DNA from: Amoebidium appalachense
Taxonomy: Eukaryota; Ichthyosporea
DNA length: 64,000 nucleotides
Assembly (NCBI GenBank): GCA_963693365.1
Contig: CAVNZM010000008.1
Span: forward strand, 5,332,001-5,396,000
Direction: 5' to 3'
Positions 47,272 to 64,000 of the stretch are shown in pieces. Each line of letters begins with the position of its first letter. Positions within the stretch are counted from its first letter, which is position 1. The translations under genes were made by a program, and so were the position numbers. Under the pieces are notes generated by a model. That model searched no databases. It saw only the letters and a program-made list of their open reading frames with translations, and was not told the origin of the DNA.

Positions 47272-47871
47272 CACACACTCACACACACACACACACATCC
47301 AGGGCCCAAGCCCCCATACTGTACCCGCTGACGTTTTTCAAACCATCGTGTATCTTACATATACTTTGCCCGTCATACTGTAGGCCCAGGCACATGGCGC
47401 ACTTTTTTTCGCGCACATATACGACCGTACAAAGCTTACCCGACTAGCTAGTCCCGATCGTTACACGAGCCGAATTCATGGGTGTTGAGAATTTCATTAA
47501 ATCAAAATGGAGTCAATGGCATTTATGCACGAGGGAGTGACTCCTGGTGTAAGCGGACTCAGTATGTTCTGCCTGCCTGCGCATGCATGCTGTATCATAA
47601 TGGGGTATATAAATTTGTGACTGGTGGGATCAGCCGGTGGCCCAGTATATATCATACTCAGTACTGGGATGTGCGCACGTGCTGACGTGTGTGTACGTGT
47701 TTTTGAATGTTGTATGATTCGAATAAGTTGTGTATAATATAGTTGTGAACGGTTTGCAAATATTTAGGGGTGTTTGATACATGTACATGTGTACCACTGT
47801 GACATGTGTTTCACAGTGTGTGTCTGTTTGTCTAGCTGTGTGTGTGTGTGTGTGTGTGTGCGTCTGTATGT

Positions 47872-47918
<47 letters not shown>

Positions 47919-48503
47919 GGGGGGGGGGGGGGAGGGGAGGGGAGGGAGACATCGCTTTGGGTGTACTTGACGCGAGTGTGAGGTGCAATTGGGTGCTTAC
48001 CATGATCAGTTGGTGTGTGGGTGTGTGTTGTGCAACAACGTGCATCCCTGTGTGTGCATGTGCACATCCATACATACATGCATATCGTTGCATGTGCGTG
48101 TGCATTCAAACATGCATGTGCACATCCATACATACATGCATGCATATCGTTGCATGTGCGTGTGCATTCAAACATGCATGTGCACATCCATACATACATG
48201 CATGCATATCGTTGCATGTGCTTGTAGGAGCTCGTGGGAACAGGTTTTCACAGAACAAATCTTATATGTAGGGTTTGTGCAAGTTAATAATTCTAGGGCA
48301 TTGTCTGTACATTGTGCACGATCTGCTGATCGTGACATTTCTAGAACAATACGTGGAAGGCCATGATCATATAGCTCAGGCTGCAACCTGCATCCATGTA
48401 TGGCGTAATATCGCAACCTCAGCCACCAAACACCACAATATCGAATTGCTTGTCCATGCAACAAACTAGGCCTAGGGTCACTGTCCTTTCGTGCATTTAG
48501 AAC

Positions 48504-48552
<49 letters not shown>

Positions 48553-48580
48553 ACACACACACACCACCACCACAACCACC

Positions 48581-48614
<34 letters not shown>

Positions 48615-48768
48615 AGGGTCAGGAGAAGATACGCAAGTTGAAAGCTCTTTGCAGCCAGCTGCAATCTAAGAGTACAAAAAACATAAATAGAACACAGAAC
48701 CATAAATAGAACTCCTGCCAACATTACGGCTGCCTTATTCTATACCATAACACCTTTTAAAACTTTAA
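46731..48768. other. Intergenic between convergent genes
   Basis: A C-run of about 38 with (CA)n (47231-47297), ordinary AT-rich sequence (47300-47830), (GT)n then G-run (47839-47949), a minisatellite (48063-48224), and a C-run with A-run (48507-48612). No exon with supporting splice signals on either strand. Confidence 0.5.
48063..48224 (+). repeat. 58/62-bp minisatellite, ~2.7 copies
   Basis: Copies start at 48063, 48121 and 48183 (CACATCCATACATACATGCA...). Later copies carry an extra CATG within the CATGCATG run. The unit contains the self-complementary ATGCAT. Confidence 0.9.
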
Positions 48769-61262
<12,494 letters not shown>

Positions 61263-62197
61263 CTGGAAAGGGCAAGCGTGAGAAATGTGCTTGGCAAGGA
61301 GAGAACAGATAGTGTTCACTGTTTTTCCTGTGCTGGTTGCATGGCTGCTTAATGATTTACCATCCCCACCCCCCCTAAAAAAAAAGAACAGAAAAGAAAA
61401 GGAAAAAAATCCGGTTTATGCATGAGCCTCTAGCACACACACACCTCTCTCTCTCTCTCTCCCCCCCCCCCCCGCCCCTTCCCCCCCCCCCCCCCCCAAA
61501 CACACACACACCCTCAGGCTCCCCCTGCTCCCCTCTCCCTTCTCAAAACTTCCCTCCCGTGAGCCCCAAACTCTTTCTCTCTTGCTCTCACTCACTCTCC
61601 TCCTCCTGTCCTACCCCCCCCCCCCCTCCCCCCATCCCAACTCTCTCTACAGCCCCCCCCCCCCCCCCCCCCCCCCCCCCTTCCCCCTACCTTCCTTTCC
61701 CCTTTCACCCCATCCTCCTTCCCCTCCCCCTACCTCCCTCTCTCCTTTCGCCCACTCGTCCCTCCCTCCATCTCCCCCCCCCCCTTTCCTGTTTTCCCCT
61801 CTATGTAGGCAACTGGTACCAAGCAATAAGCTCAAACAACATTGACTATTAATGATCCTCTCGTCCCCTCCTTACCCCCCCCCCCCTCTTCCCACCTCCC
61901 CCCCCCCCCCCCAAAAAAAAAAAAAAAAAAAAAAAGAGGGAAAAGAAAAAGAAAAGGAAAGGAAAGAAGGGGAAAAAAGAACGAAAAAACACAACCCCCC
62001 CCCCCCCCCCCCAAGAAAAAAAAGTAAAAAAAAAAAAAAGAAGAAGAAGAAGAAAGGCAAAGATATCCCAGCACATTTTGGTGTTCCAACCTCTTTATTC
62101 CCTTGACTAGGAAAATGCTTTGCCAAGAAGTGGTACATCACAAGATTTTTCAGCGACCAACTCGCCATGTCCATATCGGCATTCTATTCAACATACC

Positions 62198-62230
<33 letters not shown>

Positions 62231-62700
62231 CACACACACACACACCCGCCCCCATGTCACCTCTTCCTTGCCCCATCCCTTTCTACTCCTTCCGCATGGT
62301 GTTTTCCTGTGTCTCCCTCACTCCTCCATGCTTAGCACCGGCTTGGTTGGTCAACTTAAGAAAAAATCCGTGTCTAGGGAGAAAATGGACTCTGACTTCC
62401 AACTCAGCGTCCCTTCTCCCCTGCCTTACCTCTCTCTCCTCCTCCCCCTCCCCTCTGTATTCCATCTCTCGGCCCGCCTGTCCCTCTCTCTCTCTCTCTC
62501 ACTCTCTCCTTCTACCTCTGTCACTCTCTCCCCATCCCTTTCTCTTCCTCGCCTTCTCGCTCTCCCTCCGTCCCTCCCTTTATCCCCCTCTCTCTCTCCC
62601 CCTCTCTCTCTCTCCCCCCTCCCCCCACCCCATCCCCCCCCTTCCCCGCTCTTCCCCCCGGTCCCCCCTTATCTCCCTCCCCCCTCGTCCCTTCTTTCCC

Positions 62701-62758
<58 letters not shown>

Positions 62759-63722
62759 CTCTCTCCCTCTCTCTCTCTCCCTCTCTCCCCTCCCCCCCCT
62801 CCCCTCCCTCCCTCCCTCTCTCCTTCCCCCCCCCCTTCTCCCCCCCGCCCGGAGTCATGTCCTGTCCCTCACCCCCTTCTATAAAAAAATGCCTCTGCGC
62901 GTGCCATCCAGCCGGAATCTCCAGCCTTCAACAGCATCTACCTTCCCGCTCCCTTTAGCAAACGTACGACGGTAATCAAGCATTTTGGGGGAAAGGGGCT
63001 GCTAAAACTCACACTTTGAGCGGTTTCCTTTCCATTTCGACCCCTTAACACGCGGAGCCCCCGCTAAGGAACCTGCACAACAACCCCAAGGCAATCCTAT
63101 GAACCGAGATGTAAAACGTGGCCGCTGCCAGCGTCCCCACACGGCTTTCGATGCAGCGTTGCACAGCTGGCACGTCCCTCTACGTATCGCCCGCTTATGC
63201 CAAGCACATTCACTCAACACAATGCACGAACACAATAATAATAATAGATTATAGGCGTGATGCACCATAAATATCAGTGACTACCTCAACGCTGCGACTG
63301 CAACTTGGGCGAAACCAGTGCGATCGAACAGGGTGATGTTGGGGTTGTGCGGATTCCAGCAAATGACCCGAAAAGACTGATGTGATGATTTCGGGTCAGA
63401 CTACCTAGCTTTTCCTTATCATTTTATGTAAACGAATTAAATTTCATATAAAAGATTCAACGTCATATAACAGCTTTAAACAAATATTTGTAAATGTTAA
63501 ATGACATAAAATCAGGATTCATAAGACCCGTTTTCGATCAACCCGAGCCGGTGAGGGCTTTTGCATGTGCCTAAAAAAGCGCGCGCTTTGTGACGCTGAA
63601 GTCAATGCTCAAGTTTTTTCCACGTAAGGCAGTAAGGAGCTTCGAACGGTGTTACAGACAGGATCTCAGAAAGAAAGAATCAATAAATAGTTCGTGGTTG
63701 GGGCCAAGCCCCTTGTGAAAAC
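61263..63722. other. 5' region of CWF19L1 and head-to-head promoter region
   Basis: 61440-61800 and 62240-62850 are C/T-rich microsatellite-like DNA with (CT)n at 62703-62760. 61893-62050 is C-run/A-run. The first exon of CWF19L1 must lie here; an ATG at 62168 (minus) spliced after MASW would keep phase, but its GTCGCT donor is weak. 63280-63720 is ordinary sequence between the two divergent genes and probably holds both promoters. An 88-codon minus frame at 63002-63268 has a hydrophobic start but lacks other support. Confidence 0.4.
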
Positions 63723-63761
63723 ATGTCTACTGCTGACCAAGTCAAGCGCTCAGCCGATGAG
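63723..63761 (+). CDS. First coding exon of a gene leaving the window
   Basis: ATG in GAAAACATGTC, thirteen codons (MSTADQVKRSADE), phase 0 donor GTGTGTGTCG. An upstream transcript-like leader includes CAATAAATAG. The intron again opens with GT-rich sequence (63762-63850). No second exon could be matched before the right edge: the CAG at 63957-63959 would give an immediate TGA. The product is unknown. Confidence 0.4.
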
Positions 63762-64000
63762 GTGTGTGTCGTTTCCCGTGTGTGCGAATGTTAAGTGTGC
63801 ACATGGGTGTGCGCGCGCGTGTGTGTGTGTATTTGTCTGGATGTGGCTGCGCGCACATGAGCTTGCCTGTGTGTTGCTGCTACTTCTTGATCCCTGTGTT
63901 TGGTTACATGGTAGCGATGTCCGTCTGTGATTATGGTTTCACTCGCACACTGTCTGCAGTGATTGGAGTCCTGATCGTTTGCTTGCACATGGCATTCTTT

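Noticed and set aside
48063-48224. CRISPR-like spaced repeats
   Set aside because: Units are contiguous 58-62-bp minisatellite copies without unique spacers, in a eukaryotic genome.
63002-63268. 88-codon minus frame with a hydrophobic N-terminus
   Set aside because: The Leu run comes from an (ATT)n stretch. There is no promoter or splice support, and it lies in the expected 5' region of CWF19L1.

Overview
This is a eukaryotic nuclear window. It holds intron-rich protein-coding genes on both strands with GT-AG (and some probable GC-AG) splice sites, TATA boxes and AATAAA signals. More than half of it is low-complexity DNA: (GT)n/(CA)n, long C/G homopolymers, and C-runs followed directly by A-runs. 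Almost all very long open frames (Cys-Val, His-Thr, poly-Pro, poly-Gly) are these repeats read as protein. The real genes had to be assembled exon by exon using splice motifs and codon phase. The gene set (DENND5-like, CWF19L1, F-box/LRR, uL4) suggests an intron-rich unicellular eukaryote. A unicellular opisthokont such as an ichthyosporean would fit, but this is only an inference.

Layout. 500-9637 (+): the C-terminal ten exons of a PLAT-RUN protein, the arrangement of DENND5/Rab6IP1. 11667-15900 (-): a Ser/Pro-rich protein with a helical C-terminal half, not recognised. 17935-18107 (-): a lone exon of a GH20 beta-N-acetylhexosaminidase, beside a dispersed repeat. 18.9-20.8 kb: a compact, repeat-poor island with three TATA boxes, a two-exon 95-residue gene (-), a TATA-hairpin-AATAAA unit (+), a large foldback, a MITE-like element, a 134-bp direct duplication and a perfect 35-bp palindrome. 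21211-29363 (+): a transposon-type gene with a DUF6729-like region, a DDE-like region and a DEDDy 3'-5' exonuclease, carrying two frame breaks. 32988-35217 (+): RPL4, complete and clean. 35.2-43.5 kb: mostly repeats, including three copies of a ~120-bp unit. 43581-46460 (+): an F-box/leucine-rich-repeat gene. 48769-61262 (-): CWF19L1, sixteen exons, complete except for its 5' exon. 63723 (+): first exon of a gene running off the right edge.

Themes. Introns of three genes carry (GT)n right at the donor or C-run + (CA)n directly against the CAG acceptor (7 of the 16 mapped CWF19L1 acceptors). RPL4 and the 95-residue gene have ordinary short introns. CWF19L1 itself belongs to the intron-lariat turnover machinery (Drn1 family). 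At two sites a coding frame is broken by exactly one extra C in a C-run, so some homopolymer lengths here may be assembly errors.
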